This document shows, one piece after another, positions 53,667 to 62,336 of a stretch of DNA of 64,000 nt. Source of the stretch: CATOSP01 sp965197545 (GTDB lineage Bacteria > Chloroflexota > Dehalococcoidia > Lucifugimonadales > UBA3495); assembly GCA_965197545.1 (NCBI GenBank), contig CBDANJ010000008.1:2356001-2420000 (forward strand), given 5' to 3'. The notes below the pieces were generated by a model that saw only the letters and a list, made by a program, of their open reading frames with translations, made no database searches and was not told the DNA's origin. Position 1 is the stretch's first letter. The number at the start of each line of letters is the position of its first letter. A program made the position numbers and the translations under genes.

Positions 53667-55007
53667 TCAGCGCCGCTGAAATATCAGGAGTCCGTCATCA
53701 TTGTCATACAGGACCAGGTGATCCCCAGACACTCGAGACCGGCTCAAACGAGACAGGAATTCAAAGTACCGGAGCTCCTGGGCCAATGCTTCCGGGGACC
53801 TCATGCAAGTATACCTCACCGAAGGGTACAGCCTGTCCTCGGAGTGCCTCCTATCCTCATATATCTCATATCCCATCTGACTGGTGTAGTCATACGAACT
53901 GCAATCAGTCTCCCCACTCATACCTGATGAGTGGAACGAGAGTGTCGTCGTCTCTGGGAGCGCTCCCTCCACATTCATACTCTTCACCCAGCCGCGGTGA
54001 TCTATATCCAATTCCCCGAACGCCAATAGCTCCCACTCTACGTCTGAGATGCCGACTGTGGCCCTGTACAGTCCCTCGAGTGTGATGACCCTGTGCCGTT
54101 TACTGCGCATCTCAAATAGTCTCTCGCCATTTTCCTCGTATGCGGAGTACTCGATTGCGTTGAACAGGAACCTCATAAACGGGAACTCAGACTCTCCGTA
54201 ATTCCCGACGCAGGGGGGCTCGATCTTGACTCTGCCCCCATACCCGAACTGTACACCGCTCTGATTTCTGGTTTGGTATTTAGAGATGAAGATGCCGCAG
54301 TCTGTGTCTATCCTCGCCAGGCGATCATCCAGGAACGAGATGGTCGGCGCCCTATCCCATGAGAAGTCATAATCACCCGGCAGTAGACGCCAGTCGGTGA
54401 CTGCCACACCTATGGAACTCTTTCGCAATGGGTGTACTCTTGTGAGAGTCATCAGGATCTCCCCGTCATAATCAGAGAGGCTCAGAATGTCTCCCTCGAT
54501 GCTGTACCTCTCGGCCTCCCACAGGGCGTCTTTATAACGGGACGCCTGGTCCATGGTCCCTGCCGGCTCTGTGCATAACTTCATGGTCTGTAAGAATCCT
54601 GCGGGACTGAACCATATTGATCCGCCCGAACCAATTTGAAAGCCCTCCCCCTGACTCGCACCTGAGTTGCATCCATCTGAGATGCCGAACCCTTCCGTCC
54701 CGGTCACAAGCGTCAGGTGCGTGCCCGAGATGACTGGAAGTCTGCCCAGGGTCTTGAGTATCCACCTGGACTTCGTAAGTGATTGGAAGGCTGGAGGACG
54801 AGTCAGAGTCGGCGCCTTGGTGCGGTGCATACCGGGGATGGCTACTAGCCTGTCCCACCCCCCGAGAGTTGGCCCGGACTCCTCTGGTGATTGGGAGTCA
54901 GGGTCATGGGCCTGGGGCGGCGCCCCGCTAGAGCAGGCGATCAGCAGCAGGGCCGCGAGCGCGGGTAGATAAACTGCGTTCTTGGCCAGACGGACCCTAA
55001 GTGTCAT
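53667..55007 (-). CDS. Lipoprotein with three META-like domains
   Basis: 446 residues. Signal peptide MTLRVRLAKNAVYLPALAAL, then LLIACSSG with lipobox cysteine at residue 25, so it is lipid-anchored at the outer face of the membrane. Three repeats follow the META (HslJ) pattern: W-x-L near the start, GCN or DC in the middle, then C and an L-x-L strand end: about residues 80-200 (SRWILKTL ... DGCNSGA), 205-310 (TDWRLLPG ... DTDCGIF) and 320-446 (VEWELLAF ... GETDCSSY). No partner genes. Function unknown; META domains are found in stress-response lipoproteins. Confidence 0.8.
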   Translation of the reverse strand: MTLRVRLAKNAVYLPALAALLLIACSSGAPPQAHDPDSQSPEESGPTLGGWDRLVAIPGMHRTKAPTLTRPPAFQSLTKSRWILKTLGRLPVISGTHLTLVTGTEGFGISDGCNSGASQGEGFQIGSGGSIWFSPAGFLQTMKLCTEPAGTMDQASRYKDALWEAERYSIEGDILSLSDYDGEILMTLTRVHPLRKSSIGVAVTDWRLLPGDYDFSWDRAPTISFLDDRLARIDTDCGIFISKYQTRNQSGVQFGYGGRVKIEPPCVGNYGESEFPFMRFLFNAIEYSAYEENGERLFEMRSKRHRVITLEGLYRATVGISDVEWELLAFGELDIDHRGWVKSMNVEGALPETTTLSFHSSGMSGETDCSSYDYTSQMGYEIYEDRRHSEDRLYPSVRYTCMRSPEALAQELRYFEFLSRLSRSRVSGDHLVLYDNDDGLLIFQRR

Positions 55008-55390
55008 AAGAAGGGCACCTGATCGCCTTTCAGAAAATCAATAATGCGGTCCCCTCACGTCAGCCCCTAGGCATCGCAGGCCACCCACTGGCCGGGGTAT
55101 TGTTCTCTCGGTCGGCAACTCTCGGCCGAAGATGTGGCCGATGACGAGCACCCCCAGCAGGTTCCCGCGAACCGCGCCTTGTAGGGTCTCCAAATCTATA
55201 ACTCCGCCGTTCGACATGCCGCCGGCGTCGTCATCCAGACTAATTCTGGAGGTGTTGCTGCACGGCCAGAAGATCGCGGGAATGGCCGAATGGCTCAAGA
55301 CGGCGGACTAGACATCCGCGTCGGGGGTTTGGTCCTCCTCCCCAGTCCCGGATGATATAACCCTGAGTGCGGCTTTATACAGGACTCCTA
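55008..55390. other. Intergenic region with tRNA-like remnant
   Basis: About 380 bp. A minus-strand frame 55038-55298 is not convincing. The only feature I support is the tRNA-Ser-like half at 55278-55319. The right edge carries TACCCCCA, part of the old MITE insertion site. Confidence 0.4.
55278..55319 (+). pseudogene. 5' half of a tRNA-Ser-like gene
   Basis: GGGAATGGCCGAATGGCTCA with AGACGGCGGA-CTAGACA-TCCGC resembles the acceptor, D arm and anticodon arm of tRNA-Ser (loop reads AGA). No T arm or 3' acceptor follows, so it is a fragment, as left at attachment sites of integrative elements. Confidence 0.4.
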
Positions 55391-55400
55391 CCCCCAGTAA

Positions 55401-56630
55401 CAGGGTCTTTTAATTGTCATGGAAGGGGGAATCCGAGGAGGTTCAGGGCGGCTAATGGTTTCCAGGCGTAGTGGCGCAAAGCGGCGGCTATGTTCCGTGT
55501 CCCGGTCCGGCGGAGCAGTCCAATTACCGCGTTGCGAAAGGCGGCCATTACCTGGGGAGCCGCCCCGGTCCGCACTTGGCTCCGGTCTTCATCGAAAGTG
55601 ACATCCCGCACCCAATGCACCTGGTTTTCAATCCGCCAGTGCCCCCGCCACAGCCTGAGCAGTCTCGCCGGCCCAGCTTCCTCCAGAGTCAAGCTGGTGA
55701 CGGCATAGGCCAGTTCCACTGACTTTACTCCCTTATGGACGCGAGTGCGTTCCATGCAGCAGACTTGCCCTAGATACGGCCACTCCAGGTAGCCGTTCAG
55801 AGCGGATGAGGCTCTCAACCGGCGCCGTTCCCGCCGGCCCCCGTGATTTCCCCTCTGCCCGGCCCTGGGGAATTCCTCGCCCCAGGGAGGATCGGCAAAA
55901 AGCAGGGATACCGCCTCTTTCACCGTGGGTTGATTATCTTTGAGCACCCACAAATAGCTTCCTCCCTGCTCCACCACTTGGCGGCTCAACTCCCGCTGCG
56001 CGTACAGAGCGTCCCCAGTCGCTACTTTCCCGGTCAGGTCAAGTCGGGCCAGCAGGGCCGGGGCCACCGTCTGTTCACTCTCCTTTCGTTGGTTCCCTAC
56101 CCCCCTTTTGACCCAGGACCATGCCGCTGCGGTGCGCGTAGGCCGCCACCAGTCTGACCCCCGGCAGTTCATCCCCATGAATCCCCCGCAGGGCCTTGCC
56201 GTCTACGGCTATAGCTTCGTCCCCTTCCACAAATGACCCCTGCGCCCACCTGCTCAGGGCGCTTTCAAAGGCGTCTATGTCCAACCTCCGGAACACGTGA
56301 TGCAGCGTCGCTACGCAGGGGGTCGCTCCCTGCTGAATCCCAGGGTTTGCGCCAACTCAGGATGCTCCCTTCCCCACTGGGCGATGGCATACAGACTCCT
56401 GGCCCCTCCCAGAATGGCGCATACCGACAGGGCCATTATGGCGTCCAGGGGATGGCGAATCCCGCGGGTGCTTCTGGGGTCTGGAACCTCAGCCAAGGCT
56501 TTCATAAACTGCCGTCCAAGCTCTTCTATCCCTTCTTCCTTCTCTTCCTTCACAATCTCCCTCCACTGCGCCAGCCGCCGACTATCCGTTGGACATTTTC
56601 TTATGCTCGCACGACAATTAAAAGACCCTG
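55401..56630 (-). mobile_element. ISAs1-family insertion sequence with 10-bp duplication
   Basis: Ends CAGGGTCTTTTAATTGTC and GACAATTAAAAGACCCTG are perfect over 18 bp. CCCCCAGTAA occurs directly outside both ends (55391-55400 and 56631-56640). The target was the left edge of a type 2 MITE, now 56637-56885. About 1.23 kb, no hairpin element inside. Confidence 0.88.
55417..56553 (-). pseudogene. ISAs1 transposase with two frameshifts
   Basis: LAEVPDPRSTRGIRHPLDAIMAL, then AVDGKALRGI, ALYAQRELSRQVVEQGGSYLW, and WRIENQVHWVRDVTFDEDRS show all ISAs1 blocks. The frame breaks in a run of C (near 56312, RPPA/CVATLHHVF) and in a run of G (near 56100, VLGQKG/VGNQRKE). Both are homopolymers, so sequencing error or slippage is possible; if corrected it would be full length. 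Confidence 0.85.
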
Positions 56631-56636
56631 CCCCCA

Positions 56637-56885
56637 GTAACTGTTCAGACTAGAGGACGCGGATTGGCTGAATCCCACGTCGGTCATCTCTATGATAATC
56701 CTCTTGAGATGTCTCGCCGCAACCCGTCATTCCCGCCTTCGCGGGAATCCAGATATGGTAATGATAGGGACCGTTGTTGGTTGCGAAAGTTCCTGGATTC
56801 CGGGTCAAAGCCTGCCCCGTACTGGATACGGGGCCCGGAAAGACGGGCTGGGGGTAGGAAGGACACATCGACTCTGAACAGTTAC
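56637..56885. mobile_element. MITE (type 2)
   Basis: GTAACTGTTCAGACT to ACTCTGAACAGTTAC, 249 bp. Its 8-bp flank TACCCCCA is at 56886-56893 on the right; on the left it is split off by ISAs1 (TACCCCCAGTAA at 55389-55400). It has one hairpin element at 56809-56833; a plain TTCCCGCCTTCGCGGGAA stands where the 53051 copy carries a hairpin. Confidence 0.82.
56809..56833 (+). repeat. Short hairpin element inside a type 2 MITE
   Basis: AGCCTGCCCC-GTACTGGATAC-GGGG after GGGTCA; the same insertion is shared by the MITEs at 53051 and 59279 (59581-59605, with one base change), so it predates their spread. Confidence 0.78.
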
Positions 56886-57790
56886 TACCCCCAGCAAGAT
56901 CATTCCCCGGATTCACATGTCCCGACTGTGTCTATGTCGTCCGCCCTTGGTTACAAGCTACATACAGGATAAGACGCGCCACGTGAGCATCTGACATTCG
57001 GAAACAGCCATCAGTCGGCCAGACCCAGAGCCCTCTGGACCGGAGACTGCTGCTCTCTCTACAACCTGGCCCGGACCCAAGGCTGACTGAGCGGTTTCAC
57101 TCAACACACCACTCCTGCCACACCGGGAAACCTCCCTGCACCGCAGAGGTAGACCGCCCCGTCTCCGCACCCTGAGAACATCTGGCCCTTCCCTGCCCTC
57201 CGGCCCGGGGAAACAAGCCCGCCGGAACGGGAAAAGGAGTCAGCCAAGCAAAAGAACGGCACAAACGGAGGCCACGAGCACGAGGTCTCGGACAAGCGGC
57301 CGGCGCCCCGCACCTTCCCCTGCCGGCTCGAGAAAGAACTGTGCGCCTGCGGAGCGAAATGGTGATGGACCTCCAGGGAAACCCGGCCACACCGTGACCT
57401 TTCATCAACCTGAGGCCACCGAGAGGGGGCGGTGAGGGCCGAACACCGGGCCGGTCCGTCTGTCAACCCTGACTTGAGTGCAGGCCATGCCCCTCCGGCG
57501 TCGACACCTGATGCCGGGACACCTGCACGGTGACGGTCAGAAAGTTCTGACGCAGGAAAAAAGGTCGAAATAATCCCCCGGCCCCGAGCAGGACCGCCAG
57601 GACCGGGCACATCAGAAACGTCCTCTTCATCAACTTCCTGCGAATCATCATTTCACTCCTTTCGTGAAGCATCCTTGACACTGCTCGCGATAAAGACGAA
57701 ATGTCGCAGAAATTTGTCATCCGGGGCCGGGACTTCCGGATGAGCGAATCCGACGGGCTTAGTATCTATCTCAAAACTGAACCAGCAGGC
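56886..57790. other. Intergenic region with odd composition
   Basis: About 900 bp between a MITE and IS630. Overlapping open frames on the minus strand reflect high C content more than coding; only the small exported frame 57463-57651 is worth noting. At 57762-57785 lies AGTATCTATCTCAAAACTGA, an IS end shared with about 17163-17187. Confidence 0.4.
57463..57651 (-). CDS. Possible small exported protein
   Basis: 62 residues from ATG 57651 with a clear AAAGGAGTGAA ribosome site. The N-terminus RRKLMKRTFLMCPVLAVLLG followed by AGGLFRPFF looks like a signal peptide. The rest is short and unremarkable; the gene may be truncated by a frameshift, since other frames stay open downstream. Confidence 0.35.
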   Translation of the reverse strand: MMIRRKLMKRTFLMCPVLAVLLGAGGLFRPFFLRQNFLTVTVQVSRHQVSTPEGHGLHSSQG

Positions 57791-58109
57791 TAGTAGTTCA
57801 GCAACGTTGAATTGCTGAGTATAGAGACTTCAGTTTAATGCGCGCATCCTCGGTAGTGAAGCGCCAGTTCACTTGTATAGTGTCCCGGTTGCGCCGGTCC
57901 TGCCAAGCGTTGACCTCGCGGCGCAGGATACTTTGCCCGGCAATGCGGTGGTCCAGGCATTGCCGGGCCAGCACGCCGATTTCAATCTCGGCCATATTCA
58001 ACCAACTCCCATGTTTCGGAGTGTAGTGGACCTCCAGGCGCTCGGCGATGCGCCGCGCTTCGGCAGGCTCAAACGCCTCGTACAGGGAGGCCGGATGGTG
58101 GGTGTTCAA

Positions 58110-58134
58110 AGCCTGCCCCGTACTCGATACGGGG
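58110..58134 (+). repeat. Short hairpin element in IS630 (1)
   Basis: AGCCTGCCCC-GTACTCGATAC-GGGG. Net 24 bp, in frame, adding PVSSTGQA between MDN and LNTHHP. Confidence 0.88.
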
Positions 58135-58509
58135 TTATCCATCACCAGCACAATCCGGTCCTTGCCAGCGTAGTCCTCGTCCACCAGCTTCTTGATCTGC
58201 CTCGCCCAATCCACTTTCGTTCGGCGGTCTGTCGCTTCGACCCGCCGCCATCCCTCCAACGGCGCAAACAGCATGAACAGGTTGCTCACCCCGTTGCGCT
58301 CGTATTCGTAATCGTACACCGCCGCCGCGCCCGGCCCGGCCGGCCGCCCCACGCGGGTCTCCTTCACTTGCTGCTTGCTCGTCTCATCCATGCACACTAG
58401 AACTTCGTTGTCTCCGTAAGAGCGCTGGTAGACTTCCAAAACATCTTCCATCGCGCACACAAAGTCTGCGTTGCTTTCAGGCGGGATACACCAGCACTCT
58501 TTCAGCCAA

Positions 58510-58534
58510 AGCCTGCCCCGTTGGAAAACGGGGG
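58510..58534 (+). repeat. Short hairpin element in IS630 (2)
   Basis: AGCCTGCCCCGTTGGAAAACGGGG; removing 25 bp restores SSWLKECW. Confidence 0.82.
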
Positions 58535-58833
58535 CTTGAGTTCGTTTTTTTAAGCGTCCGGCGGACCGCCTCGCCGCTGATGCTCTCTACTATCTCGCAT
58601 TCGACCAGCCGGTCAGCCAACAACTTCAGCGTCCAACGCACGCGGCCTTCCGGAGGTTCCCCACAGGCCAGTGCAATCAAGTGGGCTTCTCCGGCGCCAT
58701 CCAGTTTCTTCTGACGGCGGCGCAGTTGCCGCTTGCGGTTCAGCGCCGCTTCAATCCCTTCCTCCACACAACGACGGCGCACCCTTTCAACCGTCGCGCT
58801 GCTAATCTTGAGAACCCTGGCAATTTCTTCGTC

Positions 58834-58858
58834 CCCCGGTCGGAGCCGGGGGCAGGCT
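58834..58858 (-). repeat. Short hairpin element in IS630 (3)
   Basis: Stem CCCCGG/CCGGGG with loop TCGGAG-like; 25 bp, excision joins GSLK to DEEIARV. Confidence 0.87.
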
Positions 58859-58900
58859 CTTCAGGGACCCCTCTGCTTGCGCCTCATCGCTCAGCAATAG

Positions 58901-58923
58901 AGCCTGCCCCCGTGAAAACGGGG
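58901..58923 (+). repeat. Short hairpin element in IS630 (4)
   Basis: AGCCTGCCCCCGTGAAAACG + GGG, 23 bp after CAATAG; excision joins HARI to LLLSDEAQ and removes an in-frame stop. Confidence 0.88.
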
Positions 58924-59278
58924 GATGCGGGCATGGGTCTGCTTATACGCCGCCGCCCTTCCGCGGGAAACCAACGCTTTCAGTTCCTGTTGCTCTTCTG
59001 TTGTCAGCTTGATACGGTATTTCTTAGCCGGCATGACGATTCTCCCTTGCTCCAATCCACTAATCTCTATGCTTGGGAGAATGCATCCATCATGCCTCAT
59101 TTCAAAGATGTTCGACTACTAGTCCTACAGTCGCAGATTGGATAATCGGCGTTTGTAGTGTCATTGCCGGGCCCTGGCTTGGTGGCGCCGTCTCCACCAC
59201 GACCAGGACAGGATGAAATCAGGCAGTTGGTTTTCCGTACATACCAGGCGGGTGAGCAGTCGGCGCACCTCCGGGGCC

Positions 59279-59657
59279 GTAACTGTTCAGACTCGAGGAG
59301 GCGGATTGGCTTAATCCCAAATCGGGCATCTCCACGATGATTCTCGAACGATGTCTCTCAGCCGCAACCAGTCATTCCCGCGCAGGGAGACCTTTGAATA
59401 ATCCCCTCTCACTCCGGGAGAGGGTTAGGGTGAGGGCGTCTCCCGTATCTGGGCACACTTTGGATTCTCGCTTTCGCTGGAATCACGGAAGGATACGCAA
59501 AGGTCTCCGCAGGCGGGAATCCAGAAATGCCAATGATAGTGACCGTTGCTGGTTGTAAAGGTTTCTGGATTCCGGGTCAAAGCCTGCCCCATACTGGATA
59601 CGGGGCCCGGAATGACGGGCTGGGAATAGGAAGGACACATCAAGTCTGAACAGTTAC
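59279..59657. mobile_element. MITE (type 2) with 8-bp duplication and nested insert
   Basis: GTAACTGTTCAGACTC to AGTCTGAACAGTTAC; CCGGGGCC flanks both sides. It contains the nested 123-bp element at 59386-59508 and a hairpin at 59581-59605. Confidence 0.85.
59386..59508. mobile_element. Nested 123-bp MITE with GGAGACCTTTG ends
   Basis: GGAGACCTTTG and CAAAGGTCTCC are inverted; GCAG is repeated on both sides (59382-59385, 59509-59512). Removing it restores ATTCCCGCGCAGGCGGGAAT, the uninterrupted site of the host MITE. Confidence 0.8.
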
Positions 59658-59700
59658 CCGGGGCCGTCAGGGGAATCAGCTCTTTATTCGGACCGTAGCA

Positions 59701-59848
59701 GAGCCTGTCCCATGAAGTTGGGGAGAGATGTAAGGCGTCACAATGAGCTTGATAATTGGCGTAACACGCATAGATATGAATCAGTTATGGCGACTATATG
59801 GCTCTTGTTGACGATATCCGAAACCGACCCTGGCTTATGGGACAGGCT
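59701..59848. mobile_element. 148-bp element with GAGCCTGTCCCAT ends
   Basis: GAGCCTGTCCCATGAAG and CTTATGGGACAGGCTC are inverted ends around non-coding DNA. The first six bases equal the foot of the hairpin family, which may be coincidence or kinship. Confidence 0.55.
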
Positions 59849-59981
59849 CAGCAGCCCCCTTTTCTCCGTGTTCCATCGCCTGATGCCTGATCACCGCCGG
59901 GTACGCCTGCGCCAGCATCGCCAAGATGATGTGACGGTACCAGCCATCCCACCTCCTGACCTCGGTTTGGTCCAAGCCCAC

Positions 59982-60004
59982 CCCCGCCTTCGCGAGGGCA
60001 GGCT
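59982..60004 (-). repeat. Short hairpin element in IS701 (1)
   Basis: Stem CCCCGCC/GGGCAGG-like with loop TTCGCGA; 23 bp, exact excision joins EAKGQ to VGLDQTEV. Confidence 0.87.
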
Positions 60005-60687
60005 CTGTCCCTTGGCCTCCTCAAAGCATTCCTCGATGGTCCACCGGGTCCCTCTACCCATGCCAGTTCCTCCAGGGTGGTCCCCTCCGGGCCATAACAG
60101 ACGTAGTAGGCCAGTGCTCCGGGGTTGGCCAAACTGCGGCGGGCCAGCAGCCAATAGCCCTTGCCGGAATCTTTGAGGGGCCTTATCTCCACTTTGGCCC
60201 AGTCATAAACCCGAGAACCCTTGGCCCATCGCCCGAGCTGCATCGGTTCCAATCCAACTCGTCAACCTGGGACGCCAGCCGGTCAGCCCTCACCTGACGG
60301 GGTCCCTTTTCCGTCCCAGCCCACAGCTTCTCGCTGCGCTTGATGGCCAGCGCGTGGGGCAGCCCCTCTCCCTCCAGCCAAAGCCGCAGGTTGCGGTCGC
60401 TGCCGTAGACCTCATCTCCGGCAACCCAGCCGAAGGGGACTCCCGATTCCAAGGCCCGGTCCAGCAGAGTCCTCCCCTGGGCGCTGGCATAGGCCAGGAA
60501 TGCGCCAATCTGACAGTTCTCGATCCGCCCCGCCGTCCCGCTGTACTGACGATGCACACCCACGGACTTGTCCCCCTTCTTGAGGAATCCGGTCTCGTCC
60601 ACGACCAAAACTGCCGCAGCGTCAGCCAGATGCTCCAAGACGTACCCCACCAGATCGTCGCGGACCAGGCCGCTGTCCCACCGGCAG

Positions 60688-60711
60688 AACCTGCCCTTGC
60701 GAAGGCAGGGG
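60688..60711 (+). repeat. Short hairpin element in IS701 (2)
   Basis: AACCTGCCCTTGCGAAGGCA + GGGG; the frame is restored by removing 22 or 25 bp, exact borders unclear. Confidence 0.7.
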
Positions 60712-60810
60712 TGGCGTCAGGCGCTGCACCCCGTCGGGAGTGGCGTCGCCGGCTTGCTCCGCCAGTTGCCAGCCGTTCTTGCGTTCCACCGGACTGAGCA
60801 GTCCTCGCAG

Positions 60811-60833
60811 AACCTGCCCTCGTGAACACGGGG
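60811..60833 (+). repeat. Short hairpin element in IS701 (3)
   Basis: AACCTGCCCTCGTGAACACG + GGG; 23 bp, exact excision joins RVLDY to LRGLLSPVERKNGW. Confidence 0.87.
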
Positions 60834-61166
60834 GTAGTCCAGTACCCGGCGGCGCGGCTCCGGCCCGGAACCTTTCCATGATGCACCGGTGTACCTGATC
60901 TATGCCCTGGGCCCACCGGGCCACCTCCGCCACCTCATACCCTTGCCCTGCCACAACCTCACCTCTTCAACACTCGATTGCCTCAATTCTATCTTTTCTC
61001 GATCGGGGACCGTAGGACTAGCTGAGGATGAGCAAAAAACAATAGAGGCTGCTCCCTTTCTACCGCCCTGATGGGCGGAACTCAACGTTGACTCTGCCAG
61101 CCCGCGGGAATATCATCGGGAGTAACATCGAATCGTATGCCCATACTTTTACAGGAGGGGGCGAGC

Positions 61167-62282
61167 ATGGACTTTGGATTGTTTACCACTTGGAACGCCG
61201 TTTACGAGGGCGGCAAGGTTCCCTGGGACCCCGACTATCAGGGCGGCAAGCTCCTCGAAGCCGAGGCCTACAAGCAGAACTTCCGGGAGATCGACCACAT
61301 CGAGGACGCGGGCTGGGACTACGTCTGGTTCGGCGGCGGGCACTTCTCCACCCAGGGCAGCATGGACCCCCAGTCACTCATGCTGTCCGCCGTCATCGCC
61401 AACCACACCAAGAACTTAAGGATTGGCACCTCCATCCACCGCCCGACCCTACGGTTGCCCGGTGAGACCGTATCCCCGCGGGCGTTGCCCCACGAAAGGT
61501 ATGCCTTCGACAACCTCCGGCCCGAGGACCCCTTCCAAGTCGCGGAACAGGTTGCCATCGCTGACCAGATCAGCGAGGGACGCTTTATCTACGGCGCAGG
61601 GGCCCGCACTCGCGGCTCTGCCGAGCGCCGGGAGTACTTCTTCGAGTACCTCGAGCTTCTCAAGCAGCTCTGGAACGAGGACAGCTTCTCCGGTTTCGAG
61701 GGCAAGTACTTCAACTATCCGGCCTTCTACGAAAGCTACATGAGCATCCCCAAGCCCGTGCAGAGGCCCTTGCCCATGCTGCTTCCCGTGGACAGCCAGG
61801 AGAGCTTCGTGCCCATGGGCGAGCAGGGATACCGTATTGCCATCGGCGCCGGCAGTTCCCCTCACAACCTGCGGGGCTCCGCCGTCCTCCGCGAGGACGT
61901 CAAGGACTACCGCAAGGCGTGGATCGAGGCGGGGCATGAAGGAGATCCTTCCACCGTCGTCCGGGTGCCCACCCTCGTCGCCGATACCCAGGAAAAGGCA
62001 GATCGCCGCGTCGAAAACCTGATGGACCTCGCCCGCATCTATTACGCGGGCCGTGTCGCCATCGGCAGCACTGACGCCGGCAGCGCCGGCCCCGAAGCCA
62101 CCGAGGAAGTCAACCTCTTCGGCACGCCAGAAGAGGTCGTCGAGAAGATCCACATGTTCAGGGAAGCCTTCACTACCGACGAGATTATGTTCGAGTGCAA
62201 CTGGACATCATCCGTCCCCCGCGAGGTAGTCATGGACACCTTGAAGTGCCTCTCCGAAGACGTCATCCCCCACTTCAAATAG
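61167..62282 (+). CDS. LLM-class flavin-dependent oxidoreductase (luciferase-like)
   Basis: 371 residues from ATG 61167, with AGGAGG 12 bases upstream. MDFGLFTTWNAVYEGGK opens the TIM-barrel; WFGGGHFSTQGSMDPQSLML and NLRIGTSIHRPTLRLPGE are typical FMN/F420-binding segments, and QISEGRFIYGAGARTRG matches the family. It probably oxidises a small substrate with reduced flavin. It stands alone between IS701 and IS630, ended by a terminator. Confidence 0.9.
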   Translation: MDFGLFTTWNAVYEGGKVPWDPDYQGGKLLEAEAYKQNFREIDHIEDAGWDYVWFGGGHFSTQGSMDPQSLMLSAVIANHTKNLRIGTSIHRPTLRLPGETVSPRALPHERYAFDNLRPEDPFQVAEQVAIADQISEGRFIYGAGARTRGSAERREYFFEYLELLKQLWNEDSFSGFEGKYFNYPAFYESYMSIPKPVQRPLPMLLPVDSQESFVPMGEQGYRIAIGAGSSPHNLRGSAVLREDVKDYRKAWIEAGHEGDPSTVVRVPTLVADTQEKADRRVENLMDLARIYYAGRVAIGSTDAGSAGPEATEEVNLFGTPEEVVEKIHMFREAFTTDEIMFECNWTSSVPREVVMDTLKCLSEDVIPHFK

Positions 62283-62312
62283 GCGGGGAGTTTGATTGGA
62301 GGGAATTAGGGC

Positions 62313-62336
62313 GGGCCGCCGGTTGGCGGCCCGTTT
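62313..62336 (+). terminator. Intrinsic terminator after the LLM oxidoreductase
   Basis: Stem GGGCCGCC/GGCGGCCC with loop GGTT, followed by GTTT, 30 bp past the stop codon. Confidence 0.75.

Larger units (their letters stand above)
57798..59034 (-). pseudogene. IS630 transposase, broken only by hairpin insertions
   Basis: Start ATG 59034 (AKKYRIKLTTEEQQELKALV), helix-turn-helix ARVLKISSATVERVRRRC, DDE residues in VLVCMDETSKQQ, VLVMDNLNTHH and HGSWLNMAEIEIGVL. Removing 23, 25, 25 and 24 bp at the four hairpins gives the joins HARI-LLLSDEAQ, GSLK-DEEIARVL, KTNSS-WLKECWCIPP and VMDN-LNTHHPASL, each the expected family sequence. Several are out of frame on their own. Confidence 0.88.
57791..59121 (-). 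mobile_element. IS630-family element with four hairpin insertions
   Basis: TA dinucleotides flank inverted ends related as CTAGTAGTTCAGCAACGTTG and (reverse) CTAGTAGTCGAACATCTTTG. The TA target duplication is standard for IS630. It contains four separate hairpin elements at 58110, 58510, 58834 and 58901. Confidence 0.82.
59848..60954 (-). pseudogene. IS701-family transposase with three hairpin insertions
   Basis: LRGLLSPVERKNGWQLAEQA, GDATPDGVQRL, AAVLVVDETGFLKKGDKSVG, HRQYSGTAGRIENCQIGAFL, GVPFGWVAGDEVYGSDRNLR and GKGYWLLARRSL are the usual IS701 blocks. The frame is broken at 60811-60833, 60688-60711 and 59982-60004 by hairpins. Excision joins LDY-LRGLLSP and EAKGQ-VGLDQTEVRRWDG exactly; the middle site fits within a few bases (frame then reads RWDSGLVRDDLVGYV). 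A small extra shift near 60220 may remain. Confidence 0.85.

Noticed and set aside
53579..54085. 168-codon plus-strand frame over the lipoprotein gene
   Set aside because: Antisense shadow of a gene with signal peptide and repeats.
57101..57610. Minus-strand frames of 100-170 codons in the C-rich stretch
   Set aside because: They overlap each other in different frames and follow base composition; no motif found.
59699..59722. AGAGCCTGTCCCATGAAGTT as another hairpin of the main family
   Set aside because: It pairs better as the end of the 148-bp element (matching CTTATGGGACAGGCTC), so I kept it apart.
5100..60850. Possible CRISPR array, because short repeats recur
   Set aside because: The repeats are scattered over tens of kb in both orientations, without regular spacers or cas genes.
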